NCBI RefSeq assembly: GCF_009734425.1
Contig: NZ_CP046455.1
Coordinates: 248,001 to 312,000 of the forward strand
Origin: Corynebacterium occultum
GTDB taxonomy: Bacteria; Actinomycetota; Actinomycetes; Mycobacteriales; Mycobacteriaceae
DNA: 64,000 bases
Direction of reading: 5' to 3'
A program made the position numbers and the translations under genes. Positions 1-8,231 of the stretch are shown here, piece after piece (within the stretch, counting starts at the first letter, position 1; the number at the start of each line of letters is the position of its first letter). The notes beneath the pieces are model-generated. The model saw only the letters and a list, made by a program, of their open reading frames with translations. It did no database searches and was not told the DNA's origin.

Positions 1-800
1 GGCTTCCACCACTTCTCGGGGAGGAAGCGACGACTGCTGCGGCCATCCAGCTTGTCCATGCGGTGCAGACACCAGAGGGAGACCAGCAGCAGGATCAGGC
101 CGGCGTACATCGCGATGTACTTGATCACCGAGGGAGTGGAGGTGAAGCGGGAGTTGATCTCGAGGTCAACGTTCAGGCCGGCTTCGCTCAGTGCGGTGAA
201 GTTCTCCGCACTGTCCTCGATCTCGGTGTAGATGCCGGTGACCTGGGGGCGGACATCCTCATCGACGACCCCGCGGAGCGGATCACCGTCCTCATCCCGG
301 GCACCCGGGATCTCGGCGGTGGTTTCGGTGCCGGTGGAGGAGACCTCCAGGACCGCCTCCTCCGGCAGATCGTTGAGTTCTTCTTCGGTGACCTCGAGAA
401 CCACGCGGTCACGCACGGTGACCACCATGCTGTCCTCATAACCGCGGACGAAAAGTCCCCGGCTGGTGGCGTCAGTACTGTCCTGGGGCAGGGTGCCCAG
501 GATCATGCTCTGACCCTCGTTCAGCGCCTCGGCGGCCGCGATCGGGACGCTGGCGCTGAACTCCTCTGGCGCATAGGACACCAGGGGGGCGTTCACGCTG
601 CCCAGGTTGTCATTCTGCGGCCAGTTCAATGAGGACTGGGTTTGGTTCACCGGCAAGAAGGGGAGCGCGACAAAGGAGAGGAACCCGAGCACACCGGTGA
701 GGATGGCGAGAACCTTCAGCCACTGCGGCGCCACGTTGAGCTTCGTTTTGGCGGTTTCAGACACAATGGGAGAGTGTACGTCAGATTTTTCAGCCTTCAT
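1..800 (-). CDS. emb: Arabinosyltransferase Emb (C-terminus cut by window edge)
   Basis: N-terminal 266 codons of an Emb-type arabinofuranosyltransferase, the polytopic enzyme that extends arabinan on arabinogalactan using decaprenyl-phosphoryl arabinose. A first membrane segment lies at about residues 27-50. An extracytoplasmic domain rich in Asp, Glu and Thr follows (about 51-222), then a second membrane segment (225-245) and a basic loop, which is the expected start of the family. The ATG at 798-800 overlaps the end of aftA by 11 bases, so the two are translationally coupled. Emb is the ethambutol target in this group. Identity rests on the domain layout and on its place directly after aftA in the dprE1-dprE2-aftA-emb order. 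The catalytic loop lies mostly outside the window. Confidence 0.88.
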   Translation of the reverse strand, partial: MKAEKSDVHSPIVSETAKTKLNVAPQWLKVLAILTGVLGFLSFVALPFLPVNQTQSSLNWPQNDNLGSVNAPLVSYAPEEFSASVPIAAAEALNEGQSMILGTLPQDSTDATSRGLFVRGYEDSMVVTVRDRVVLEVTEEELNDLPEEAVLEVSSTGTETTAEIPGARDEDGDPLRGVVDEDVRPQVTGIYTEIEDSAENFTALSEAGLNVDLEINSRFTSTPSVIKYIAMYAGLILLLVSLWCLHRMDKLDGRSSRRFLPEKWWK

Positions 801-2892
801 TGGTCACCACCACGAAGGGGCCGATCTGAGTTAAATCCCACACTGAATCGGGGCCGGTAAAAGGCTCCAGGCTGAAGTTCAGGCGCTGATAACGGACATT
901 GGGATTATTGGGGTAGATGTCCTCGGCGATGTGGTAGTTCAGCCCCTTCTCCGGTTCCTCGAGGGAACCCCGGAGGATGAAAACATCTGGGATTTCCCAG
1001 GGGGAGGACTCCATTGCCTGGAGGAAGTCCGTGGGGTCGGAAAGACGGTCCCAGGAATCCTCGGCCCAGTTTTCCAGGGCGGCGTTACGGCGGTCGAACT
1101 CACCCAGCGGGTTGGCGTAGTGGCTGGTGAAGGCCTGGAAGCCGTGATAGGGGTTATATGCCAGGAAGTTGATTTCATCGGTGAGCACCACGGTCTGGTT
1201 CGGCTGGTAGCCAAAGGACGTGATGTGCTGGTTGATCTCGGCGTAGTAGCTGCCGGCATCCGGGGTGCGACGGTCACCGCGTTCCCCGTTGCCGTCGGTG
1301 TCGGTGTAGGCCTGGTCGATTTCGTCCTGGTTCTTGTAGGGGATGTCCTGGGCGTACTTCAGGCCGCTGAAGATCAGCAGGATGACCATCACCAGGGTGA
1401 TGTAGCGGGAGACCTGGGGGGTGATGCGATCCGGATAGAGACGCTCCACCCCGACCAGCCGGATATCTGCCAGGGCGAGTACACCGGCGGTGCCCAGCTG
1501 CAGTGCGATGATGGTGTCCAGGCGGAAACCGAGCAGGGTGGAACCGGCCAGGGTAGCCACCATGGAGGCCATCGCCCACACGTAGAAGATGACCAGACCG
1601 ACCCCCATGGCCCTCAGATCAGGGTCTACGGCGCGGATGATCAGGAAGATCAGGCCGAGGAGACAGAGCACCCCGATGGCTGAGGGCGACAGGAAGGGGA
1701 CCGGTATTTCGGTGCCCTCCTGCGGCAGGAAGTGGGTGGCACTTCCCCCGGAGAGTTCCGCGCCGCTGAGTACCTCCAGGAGGAAGGGGCCCCAGAAGAT
1801 CAGGGCTAGGAGGACTGAGGCGATGCCGATCCCGGCCATCCGCAGCAGCGGCAGCCAGGAACGCTCACTGGTGGCGGCGAAGACTGCCGCGATGGCTACC
1901 ACCGACAGGGCGATGACACCGGTGAAAAGGGTGTAGGTCGAAGCTGAGATGGCGAGGTAGATGACCATGCCGACAGCGGCGAAGAGATCTCCCAGCACGG
2001 CGCGGCGTGCCAGCACGGTGGCAACCGGTACACCCAGGGCGATGATCGCGGCATAGGGCTCATCGGCGGTCATGGTCAGCACAAGGCAGGTGCTGAAGAG
2101 GGCGATGGCGGTGGCCACCACCAGGGAACCACTGATGCGCTGCCATACCGGCACCAGCACACAGGCGGCAGCGGCCATGGAGACCAGTGCCCAGGGCTGG
2201 TAGACCTCCCAGCCTTCCAGGCCGAGCAGGTTCGCCATGCGGCCCCCGAACCAGAACCACGCCCCCGGGTAGAAGGTGGGAATGTCCATGTAGTTCATGT
2301 CCGCCAGTGCCCAGGTGTCTGTCATCCGGGTGAGGAACTGGGTGCGGAAACCCTGATCCACCTGGATGCCGTCCAGGTAGAGCTTGGTGGAGGCCAGGGG
2401 GATCGCCGTGGTGGTGACCACCAGCCCCGCAGGGGAGAGATAACAGACCAGGTAGGTCAGGATCACCCGCCAGCGTGGCCGGGTGAGGCCCACCGGCTTA
2501 TCGACGCCCCCCTCATCCGGCGCATCTTTCCCCTTCGGCCGCACCACGGCGCGCAACTTCCCCAGGGCACTGTCATAGCGCTGGTTGGCGGAATGTTCAT
2601 CGAAGAGCCAGAAGATGACCACCAGGGCGACGGCCACCAGCACCACCAGGGTGCCGGCGGTGGCGAGCCCCTTGGTGACCATGGAGGTGGAGAAAGCCGG
2701 TAGTGAGGTCAGGTTGAGGGTGAACCAGGCCACCAGGGTCAGCACCCCGCCGCCCAGGGCTGCCGCCACCATCGCCAGAACCGTCTGCTTCCGGTTCGGC
2801 TGATCGATGTAGTACCCCTCTGTCTGTTCCGGTTCCGGGACATCCAGCGGGTGTGGCTCCGGCATTCCGGTTGTGCTGGTGGTGGTCGTCAT
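790..2892 (-). CDS. aftA: Galactan 5-O-arabinofuranosyltransferase AftA
   Basis: About 700 residues. AftA adds the first arabinofuranose residues to the galactan chain from decaprenyl-phosphoryl arabinose at the outer face of the membrane. The N-terminus is cytosolic and proline/threonine-rich. It is followed by many hydrophobic segments (about residues 35-510) and a soluble C-terminal domain of about 190 residues rich in Asn, Asp and aromatic residues, matching the AftA N-/C-terminal domain split. The ATG at 2890-2892 is preferred because GGGAG lies 10 bases upstream; an in-frame ATG at 2899-2901 sits too close to it. It lies between dprE2 and emb in one minus-strand operon and overlaps the emb start. 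Confidence 0.9.
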   Translation of the reverse strand: MTTTTSTTGMPEPHPLDVPEPEQTEGYYIDQPNRKQTVLAMVAAALGGGVLTLVAWFTLNLTSLPAFSTSMVTKGLATAGTLVVLVAVALVVIFWLFDEHSANQRYDSALGKLRAVVRPKGKDAPDEGGVDKPVGLTRPRWRVILTYLVCYLSPAGLVVTTTAIPLASTKLYLDGIQVDQGFRTQFLTRMTDTWALADMNYMDIPTFYPGAWFWFGGRMANLLGLEGWEVYQPWALVSMAAAACVLVPVWQRISGSLVVATAIALFSTCLVLTMTADEPYAAIIALGVPVATVLARRAVLGDLFAAVGMVIYLAISASTYTLFTGVIALSVVAIAAVFAATSERSWLPLLRMAGIGIASVLLALIFWGPFLLEVLSGAELSGGSATHFLPQEGTEIPVPFLSPSAIGVLCLLGLIFLIIRAVDPDLRAMGVGLVIFYVWAMASMVATLAGSTLLGFRLDTIIALQLGTAGVLALADIRLVGVERLYPDRITPQVSRYITLVMVILLIFSGLKYAQDIPYKNQDEIDQAYTDTDGNGERGDRRTPDAGSYYAEINQHITSFGYQPNQTVVLTDEINFLAYNPYHGFQAFTSHYANPLGEFDRRNAALENWAEDSWDRLSDPTDFLQAMESSPWEIPDVFILRGSLEEPEKGLNYHIAEDIYPNNPNVRYQRLNFSLEPFTGPDSVWDLTQIGPFVVVTNEG

Positions 2893-2999
2893 GTCTGGCA
2901 TTCTCCCATAACCTCCGTTCCGATCCCCAGGTACGGGCCGGAATCACAGAAACCGCCACCGGGACTTTCCTCCGGTGGCGGTGTGGTGGAACTGAAAAA

Positions 3000-3761
3000 C
3001 TAGATCGGCAGCCTGCGGAAGATCTGCCGGGGAATGAAGTTGAAGGCGGTGGTGACCAGTTGGAAGGCCGGGTGGACGAAGATGATGTCCTTGCCCTCAA
3101 TCACAGCCTTGAAAGTGGCCGCAGCGACATCTTCCCGGTTCACGGTCAGCGGGGCGGGTTTCGCGGAGGCTGACATCTTGGTGCGCACCTGACCGGGGCG
3201 AACCACCAGAACCTTGGCGCCGCTGTCATGCAGGGCCTCACCGAGCTGGGTGTAGAAGCCGTCGAGGCCGGCCTTGGCGGCACCGTAGACGAAATTGGAG
3301 CGGCGCACCCTGACTCCGGCGACCGATGAGAGGGCGACGATGGTGCCGTGTCCCTGGGCCTTGAAACGCTGCCCCAGCAGTACTCCCACCGACAGTGGGC
3401 CGGTGAAGTTGATCTGGGCTGAGGCCACGGCCTTGGCCTGGTCCTGCCACAACTCCTCCTGATCTCCCAGGGTGCCGAAGGCGACGATGGCGATGTCCAC
3501 GTCACCGTGGGCGAAGGCTTCGTCGATGACGGCCGGGTGGGAATCGAAGTCAGTGGCGTCGAAATCGAGGATCTTCACCTCGCTGGCCCCGGCGGCCTTG
3601 ACCTCCGCCACTGCGGCGTCGATACGCGGGGAGTCGGCGCGGGTGGCGAGGGTGACCCGGGCGGGGCCGCGGGAGAGGAACTCATTGACGATCGCGAGAC
3701 CGATCTCGGAGGTACCTCCGAGGAGCAGGATGTTCTGGGCCTGGCCCACTGCGTTCAGCAT
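3000..3761 (-). CDS. dprE2: Decaprenylphosphoryl-2-keto-ribose reductase DprE2
   Basis: A 253-residue short-chain dehydrogenase. With DprE1 it epimerises decaprenyl-phosphoryl ribose to arabinose, DprE2 reducing the 2-keto intermediate with NADH. The N-terminus shows the Rossmann motif LLLGGTSEIG and the active-site YGAAK (YxxxK) follows at about residue 160. The start is the ATG at 3759-3761, preceded by AGAAAGGA at good spacing; a longer in-frame extension runs into dprE1 and has no ribosome-binding site. The 16-base gap to dprE1 supports one operon. Length and neighbours match the mycobacterial and corynebacterial family. Confidence 0.93.
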   Translation of the reverse strand: MLNAVGQAQNILLLGGTSEIGLAIVNEFLSRGPARVTLATRADSPRIDAAVAEVKAAGASEVKILDFDATDFDSHPAVIDEAFAHGDVDIAIVAFGTLGDQEELWQDQAKAVASAQINFTGPLSVGVLLGQRFKAQGHGTIVALSSVAGVRVRRSNFVYGAAKAGLDGFYTQLGEALHDSGAKVLVVRPGQVRTKMSASAKPAPLTVNREDVAAATFKAVIEGKDIIFVHPAFQLVTTAFNFIPRQIFRRLPI

Positions 3762-3777
3762 TTTTAGTCGGTCCTTT

Positions 3778-5193
3778 CTACTGCAGCTCGAGGCGGCGGG
3801 ACATATCGGAGGCGAAGACACCATTGGGGTCGATCTCATTGCGGATCTTCAGCCAGTCGGCCATGCCGGGGTACATCTTGTGGAACATCTCCGCCGAGGT
3901 GCGGGACTCCTTGGCCAGGTACAGGCGGCCACCGAACTCCAGGACGCGGCGATCCAGATCATCGAGGAACTTGTTCAGACCCGGACGGATCGGGAAGTCC
4001 ACGCAGACATTCCAACCGGCCATCGGGTAGGACAGCGGGGCGCGGTTGCCCTCACCGAAGAGCTTGAAGACGTTCAGCGCGGAGTAGTGGCCGGAACGCT
4101 GCATGTCCCGGATGATCTCCTTGAAGGCCTCCACGGCATCCATCGGCACCACGAACTGGTACTGCAGGAAACCCTTGGAACCGTAACCACGGTTCCACTC
4201 GCCGATCAGATCCAGCGGCTGGTAGAACTGCGTCAGGTTCTTCACCTGGTTACGGGCCGGGGCACCCATGGCGTAGTAGGCCTCGCCGATGGCCATCAAC
4301 GAGAGCTTGTTCATGGTCCAGGAAGGGAAGATATCCGGGACGGTCATCAGCTGCGGGGCGTTGAACTTCAGCGGATCCTTCGCCAGCTTCGGTGCCAGCT
4401 CCTCCAGCTGCGCCAGGGTGGCCAGCGAACCGCGGGAAATGGTGGAACGTCCCAGCTTCGGTTCCGGGGAGATCACATCGAACCAGGCAGAGGAGTAGGT
4501 GTAGTTATGCTCCGAACCATCCGAGTGGAAGGCGACGGTCTCATCCAGGTTCCTGGTGCGGTCCGTGTCCGAGATGAAGTAGGCGGTCTCGGTCTTGGTC
4601 ATGCGGACCTTCGCCCGCAGGATGACACCGGTTAAGCCCATGCCGCCGACGGTGGCCCAGAAGAGCTCGCCCTTCGGGTCATCGGCGGAGCCCTCCGGGG
4701 TCAAGGTCAGGACCCGGCCATCTGAGACCAGCAGATCCATGCTGGTGACATGGTCGCCGAAGGAACCAGCCGAATGGTGGTTCTTGCCGTGAATGTCAGG
4801 GCCGATAGCGCCACCGATGGTGACCTGGCGGGTGCCCGGCAACACCGGGATCCAGAGACCGTAGGGGAGGGCGGCCTTCATCAGCTGATCCAGGGTCACG
4901 CCGGCATCAACATCGACGATCGCGGAATCCGGGTCAATGGAGTGGATCTTGTTCAGTGCCGGCATGTCAATGACCAGGCCGCCACCGTTCTGGGCGGGGT
5001 CGCCATAGGAGCGGCCCATGCCGCGGGCGATGACACCACGGCGCAGATGCGCCGGCTTGGAGCTGTTGTCATCGGCGACGCGCTTGACGGCCGCGATGAT
5101 CTGCTCGGCATCAGGGGTGGACAGGACCTGCGCAGTGGAAGGGGCGGTACGGCCCCAGCCGTGCAGGGACTTCTCAGTGGTCTGCAGTTCCAT
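3778..5193 (-). CDS. dprE1: Decaprenylphosphoryl-beta-D-ribose 2-oxidase DprE1
   Basis: A 471-residue FAD-linked oxidase that converts decaprenyl-phosphoryl ribose to its 2-keto form, the first half of the arabinose donor pathway. The FAD-binding stretch [13 protein letters not shown] is visible near residue 60. The segment WNVCVDFPI near residue 396 keeps the cysteine that corresponds to the benzothiazinone-reactive Cys of M. tuberculosis DprE1, and LAKESRT keeps the catalytic-region lysine. The ATG at 5191-5193 gives an N-terminus ending in GWGRTAPS like the family; an ATG 42 bases upstream is possible. This is the first gene of the arabinan operon. Confidence 0.94.
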   Translation of the reverse strand: MELQTTEKSLHGWGRTAPSTAQVLSTPDAEQIIAAVKRVADDNSSKPAHLRRGVIARGMGRSYGDPAQNGGGLVIDMPALNKIHSIDPDSAIVDVDAGVTLDQLMKAALPYGLWIPVLPGTRQVTIGGAIGPDIHGKNHHSAGSFGDHVTSMDLLVSDGRVLTLTPEGSADDPKGELFWATVGGMGLTGVILRAKVRMTKTETAYFISDTDRTRNLDETVAFHSDGSEHNYTYSSAWFDVISPEPKLGRSTISRGSLATLAQLEELAPKLAKDPLKFNAPQLMTVPDIFPSWTMNKLSLMAIGEAYYAMGAPARNQVKNLTQFYQPLDLIGEWNRGYGSKGFLQYQFVVPMDAVEAFKEIIRDMQRSGHYSALNVFKLFGEGNRAPLSYPMAGWNVCVDFPIRPGLNKFLDDLDRRVLEFGGRLYLAKESRTSAEMFHKMYPGMADWLKIRNEIDPNGVFASDMSRRLELQ

Positions 5194-5490
5194 CTTCCGA
5201 TTCTTCTGTCGACGGACATGTCTACGCCCCAACACCCCGGAAGGATTCCAGGGAGGGCGGACACGCGGATACGAAAATGACTCTACCCGCGGTGGGGGAG
5301 GGGGCGGTGTCTACGCGCCGTGAAATGGGACGCACCCTCGGCGCCGTCCTCTATATAAGGAAGACCCTTTAAGTGGGGGCCCGGGGTGCTCCCCTGGAGT
5401 TGGGTCTCCAACACCCCTGCCCGTTTCGGGGGTATCGGGGAGTGGGTGATGTCGCCGGGAGGGGGCTATGGGAATTTACTTAAAATGTGA

Positions 5491-5715
5491 TTGTCCTTAA
5501 TTGCGAATGAGGATAAAGGGGTCATTTCTGAAATTAAGTCAATATTTGTCGATCGTGAAACGAATGATTGTTGTTCCGCGATATACTCGACCAACTCTGG
5601 ATTTAAAGGAATTGAATCGTTATTTAATTCAATGTGTTACAGGAATTCCGCATTAAATATTATGCAGCGGATTGGAGGGGTCGAGTTTTCACGGAGTGCC
5701 CCTCTACCTGCGTAA
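5491..5715 (+). CDS. Doubtful small ORF followed by a terminator
   Basis: A 74-codon frame starting at TTG, with no recognisable family, signal peptide or ribosome-binding site. The only support is that its stop lies 23 bases before a good terminator hairpin and that it sits in an AT-rich patch where random frames are shorter than in GC-rich DNA. The terminator could equally end a non-coding transcript. Confidence 0.15.
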   Translation: MSLIANEDKGVISEIKSIFVDRETNDCCSAIYSTNSGFKGIESLFNSMCYRNSALNIMQRIGGVEFSRSAPLPA

Positions 5716-5737
5716 ATATTGGATAAAAATGCAAAAT

Positions 5738-5763
5738 GCCCCCACATGGGGGCGGTTTTTCCC
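5738..5763 (+). terminator. Rho-independent terminator
   Basis: Stem GCCCCC (5738-5743) pairs with GGGGGC (5748-5753) around an ACAT loop, and a run of five T follows at 5756-5760. It lies upstream of the peptide array and so implies a separate transcript that ends here. Confidence 0.7.
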
Positions 5764-5881
5764 GCTCATTTAAGGGTGTGTGTTTTCTTAATTACCCCTG
5801 AAATCTGGGTACTGAACTTGGGTGATGTGAAGGTGAATATCAATCGTTTTCATGAATTGATTTTCAAGTTTCAGTTTTCAC

Positions 5882-5911
5882 TTGCCGTCACATCTCGGAG
5901 CCTGCAATACT
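5882..5911 (+). promoter_or_regulatory. Possible promoter for the peptide array
   Basis: TTGCCG at 5882-5887 and AATACT at 5906-5911 are separated by 18 bases. This is a moderate match to a housekeeping promoter, and it is the best candidate between the terminator at 5738 and the first peptide start at 6109. Confidence 0.3.
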
Positions 5912-6094
5912 GGTAATCACCACACCGGCTCAAGGGTTCTCATGTTCGGTGAACGCGAAGTGACTACTCACAATGAGTGTCATCGAGAGTTCATTGAGGA
6001 TCTCACCCGAGATATAAGGAACCCGCGCTCCATGGGTTGGTGTGAATTGAATCCTGACGGGGTTCGGTGCCACGAAGCCGGCCCCCCAAACTTC

Positions 6095-6228
6095 GAAAGG
6101 TTTTCATCATGACCAATGTCATCTCCACCATCATCTCCGCTATCTCCGGCCTTTTCGGAAGCATCTTCGGCGGCCTGCAGAGCGTCGTCACCGCCTCCTC
6201 CGACGCTCTGGGCAACCTGTCCTAAGGC
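6095..6228 (+). repeat. 134-bp perfect direct repeat, unit 1
   Basis: From GAAAGGTTTTCATC before the start codon to GGC after the stop, this unit is base-for-base identical to 6307-6440. The identity covers ribosome-binding site and coding region but stops abruptly on both sides, pointing to recent duplication or gene conversion. Confidence 0.9.
6109..6225 (+). CDS. Small amphipathic peptide, copy 1 (PSM/porin-like, unassigned)
   Basis: A 38-residue peptide starting MTNVISTIIS and ending DALGNLS, with AAAGG 8 bases before the ATG. It has no Lys, Arg or Cys, no signal peptide and only one acidic residue. Hydrophobic residues recur every three to four positions between small residues (Ser, Gly, Ala, Thr), as in a membrane-seeking amphipathic helix. 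Leaderless short peptides of this kind in corynebacteria include the PorA/PorH channel formers of the mycomembrane, and staphylococcal phenol-soluble modulins are similar in style. I see no sequence identity strong enough to assign either. The gene and its ribosome-binding region are repeated at 6307-6440. Confidence 0.8.
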   Translation: MTNVISTIISAISGLFGSIFGGLQSVVTASSDALGNLS

Positions 6229-6306
6229 CCCGCTTCCCCTCCCCAGGGGAAACTGAGATTTAAGACCATGCACTCTGTGGTCGGCATCTTCTGCCGACCC
6301 GCCCAG

Positions 6307-6440
6307 GAAAGGTTTTCATCATGACCAATGTCATCTCCACCATCATCTCCGCTATCTCCGGCCTTTTCGGAAGCATCTTCGGCGGCCTGCAGAGCGTCGT
6401 CACCGCCTCCTCCGACGCTCTGGGCAACCTGTCCTAAGGC
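6307..6440 (+). repeat. 134-bp perfect direct repeat, unit 2
   Basis: The identical partner of 6095-6228, offset by 212 bases. A third, diverged unit spans about 6587-6717. Confidence 0.9.
6321..6437 (+). CDS. Small amphipathic peptide, copy 2
   Basis: The protein is identical to copy 1 (38 residues, ending DALGNLS), with the same AAAGG site 8 bases upstream. It lies 95 bases after copy 1 with no terminator between them, so the two are probably co-transcribed. Two identical genes in tandem usually reflect selection for dosage, as seen for abundant secreted peptides. The function is unknown. Confidence 0.8.
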   Translation: MTNVISTIISAISGLFGSIFGGLQSVVTASSDALGNLS

Positions 6441-6492
6441 TTCCTGGGCCGATCATCCCGTCATATGGGCGGGATGAACCAGGCTCAGTAAT

Positions 6493-6529
6493 GAAATTCG
6501 CTCCCCACCTGGGGTGGGGAGCGAAATTC
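6493..6529 (+). repeat. Inverted repeat between peptide copies 2 and 3
   Basis: AAATTCGCTCCCCAC and GTGGGGAGCGAAATT form a long near-perfect hairpin with a very short loop. There is no clear T-run, so it may be an mRNA-stabilising or partially terminating structure that lowers expression of copy 3. Confidence 0.6.
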
Positions 6530-6600
6530 TGCCCTGATATTCATCAATTCTAAGGGTGCGTCACCGTACCCCATCCATAGAACTCTGAAAGGTTTTCATC

Positions 6601-6717
6601 ATGACCGAAGTCATCTCCACCATCATCTCCGCTATCTCCGGCGTTTTCGGAAGCATCTTCGGCGGCCTGCAGAGCGTCGTCACCGCCTCCTCCGAGGTTT
6701 TCGGCAACACTCAGTAA
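6601..6717 (+). CDS. Small amphipathic peptide, copy 3 (diverged)
   Basis: A 38-residue paralogue of the two upstream copies. It differs at position 3 (Asn to Glu), at position 15 (Leu to Val) and in the tail (EVFGNTQ instead of DALGNLS). The ribosome-binding region GAAAGGTTTTCATC is the same. The middle of the peptide is unchanged at protein and DNA level, while the charge-bearing ends differ, which suggests a second component rather than a decaying copy. A hairpin at 6493-6529 separates it from copy 2. Confidence 0.78.
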   Translation: MTEVISTIISAISGVFGSIFGGLQSVVTASSEVFGNTQ

Positions 6718-6742
6718 GAACAGCTCGCGCTTTTTAAGCTGA

Positions 6743-6774
6743 AACCCCCGCTCCCTGAAATGGGAACGGGGGTT
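6743..6774. terminator. Bidirectional terminator hairpin
   Basis: AACCCCCGCTCCC pairs with GGGAACGGGGGTT. The hairpin lies between the convergent peptide array and the minus-strand gene at 6784-7011 and can serve both. Confidence 0.7.
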
Positions 6775-6783
6775 GATTGCATT

Positions 6784-7011
6784 TCAGAGGCCCAGGATCT
6801 CCCGGATCCGCTGCGGTAATTCCTCCTGGGAGGTGATCTGTGGCCCCTCATAATCCTTGAGCACCTGGTAGAGCTCGGTGCGGTCCTTGCTGTCCAGCAG
6901 CGGCAGCTCCTGGGCGACGAGGCGGGTCATGAGGTCATCGAGTGGCAGGTTGGTCTGTTCCGCGGCGACGTGGCGCTCAGCGGCCTGCTCCTTCTTTTTT
7001 CTCCCGAACAT
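6784..7011 (-). CDS. Small hypothetical protein (75 aa)
   Basis: A 75-residue soluble protein beginning MFGRKKKEQ and ending in IREILGL. It has a basic N-terminus and then an acidic, leucine-rich helical body. No signal peptide or known motif is seen. It is convergent with the peptide array and divergent from the membrane protein at 7108. Codon use is normal for the genome and the stop is followed by the shared terminator, which supports a real gene. Function unknown. Confidence 0.55.
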   Translation of the reverse strand: MFGRKKKEQAAERHVAAEQTNLPLDDLMTRLVAQELPLLDSKDRTELYQVLKDYEGPQITSQEELPQRIREILGL

Positions 7012-7107
7012 GCTCCCGAGGGTACCCCCTCAGGCCGGCGGAACCGTAGCCAGTTGCCTGGGGGATGTCATCGGGCCAGGGTCTGGGGGAGCAACTACGC
7101 TGGTGGC

Positions 7108-7620
7108 ATGAGCTCGAACACGGACTTCTACAGCCTCGACGACACCCTGGCAGGTCGTCTCACTCAAGCCGGAATCGCCGGTGTCAGTCTCGCCCTCCCT
7201 GATTATGTATCCTCCCGTATCGCCCGCTTCCTGATCAACGCGCTGCTCGCTGCCGGTGGTCTGGGCCTGGTCGCCTATTTCAATGCGGTGGATGAGGACC
7301 CGAATAATGATCCGGCGGTGCTGCTGGACCGCATGCGTCAGGAGATAGGCGATATCGGGCAGAAGGGTGGCCCGGAATCAGATACCTCGGTCAGCGATCT
7401 GGGTTCCCCGCTGCGCACCTGGCTGATCATGGGCACCGCACTGCTGGCTGCGGTGCTGCTTTCCCGCCTGGAGTCCAAGGGGCGGGCAAGGTTGGCCGGG
7501 GCACTGCTCAGGCGGGGGATCAAACGTCCCCACACCCTCCTCGGCGCTGCCGGTGCGGTCCTGGTCTATGTCGCTTCTGAGCTGTTCAACCGACAGCAGC
7601 AAAAAGAGGTGCAGGCCTGA
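7108..7620 (+). CDS. Conserved membrane protein of unknown function
   Basis: A 170-residue protein with three hydrophobic segments, at about residues 33-55, 102-122 and 140-160. The segment between the first two is soluble and Asp/Asn-rich. The ATG at 7108-7110 is preferred over an upstream in-frame start that would overlap the neighbouring divergent gene. The stop overlaps the next start (TGATG), so it forms a two-gene operon with the protein at 7620. I do not recognise the family. Confidence 0.7.
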   Translation: MSSNTDFYSLDDTLAGRLTQAGIAGVSLALPDYVSSRIARFLINALLAAGGLGLVAYFNAVDEDPNNDPAVLLDRMRQEIGDIGQKGGPESDTSVSDLGSPLRTWLIMGTALLAAVLLSRLESKGRARLAGALLRRGIKRPHTLLGAAGAVLVYVASELFNRQQQKEVQA

Positions 7621-8180
7621 TGAGCGAGATCTTGCGGCACCCGGTGATCGCGGTCGTCGATAAGCGGGAGAGCGGGGAAGTGGTGCTCTGGCATGTGCAG
7701 ACCTCCCCGGAAGGTCCGGCTGCCGCGGGGGCCCTCAGTGGTGCCTGGATCTTCGGTGAGGGCGAGCTGGATCCGGGGCAGTTGGCTGATCTGCTGCACG
7801 ATGCCGTGATTCTGGAGGTGGCGGGCTCCGGGCCGGTTGCCCCGGCTCAGTCACACACCGACCTGGCGACCATCATGGCGGGCATGCGGGCTGCCGCTGA
7901 TGAGGTGAAGGAAGCCGCGAAGGCTGCCAAAGCGCGGAACAAGACCCTGCAGCTGCCTCGGTTGGAGGCGGTGAGCCTGCCTGATCCGGAAGAGCTGCGC
8001 GCCAGCTACCACGGTGAGGAGGTGGCGGCCGAGACCTGGGCGCATGCCACCGCGGTGGCGGAACTGGTGGAGCAGTGGCACACCCTGGAAGCTCAGCGAC
8101 GCGCCCGAAAATACCTGCAGGAACTCTTCGGCACAGAGGTCCGGCCCCTGCCCTGGGACAAGCCGGAGGCTGTGGCCTGA
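7620..8180 (+). CDS. Hypothetical protein, operon partner of the membrane protein
   Basis: A 186-residue soluble protein whose ATG overlaps the upstream stop. The N-terminal half is a compact alpha/beta region (hydrophobic strands at VIAVVDK and VVLWHVQ). The C-terminal half is a long Ala/Glu/Lys helix region, probably coiled-coil, with a helical end of WHTLEAQRRARKYL type. No catalytic motif was found. It is probably conserved in corynebacteria; the function is unknown. Confidence 0.65.
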   Translation: MSEILRHPVIAVVDKRESGEVVLWHVQTSPEGPAAAGALSGAWIFGEGELDPGQLADLLHDAVILEVAGSGPVAPAQSHTDLATIMAGMRAAADEVKEAAKAAKARNKTLQLPRLEAVSLPDPEELRASYHGEEVAAETWAHATAVAELVEQWHTLEAQRRARKYLQELFGTEVRPLPWDKPEAVA

Positions 8181-8231
8181 GGGGAGGGAGCACGCCGACC
8201 CCGGCGCGGCCAAGTCGCTACCCTGGGAGGC

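Larger units (their letters stand above)
5194..6108. other. Long AT-richer intergenic region before the peptide array
   Basis: No confident gene in 915 bases. Roughly 5460-5960 is clearly poorer in GC than its surroundings, with runs such as TTAAAGGAATTGAATCG. It contains a factor-independent terminator at 5738-5763, a doubtful 74-codon frame that ends just before that terminator, and a possible promoter at 5882-5911 giving a leader of about 190 bases to the first peptide gene. The dprE1 promoter must lie in 5200-5400. The base composition suggests recent acquisition or a regulatory island. Confidence 0.6.

Noticed and set aside
5980..6273. Antisense frame across peptide copy 1
   Set aside because: It overlaps the repeated peptide gene on the opposite strand and is not maintained across copies 2 and 3.
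6109..6717. Assigning the peptides to PorA or PorH
   Set aside because: Size and lack of signal peptide fit, but I could not match their sequences to the known porin peptides, and the usual groEL2-side location is not here.
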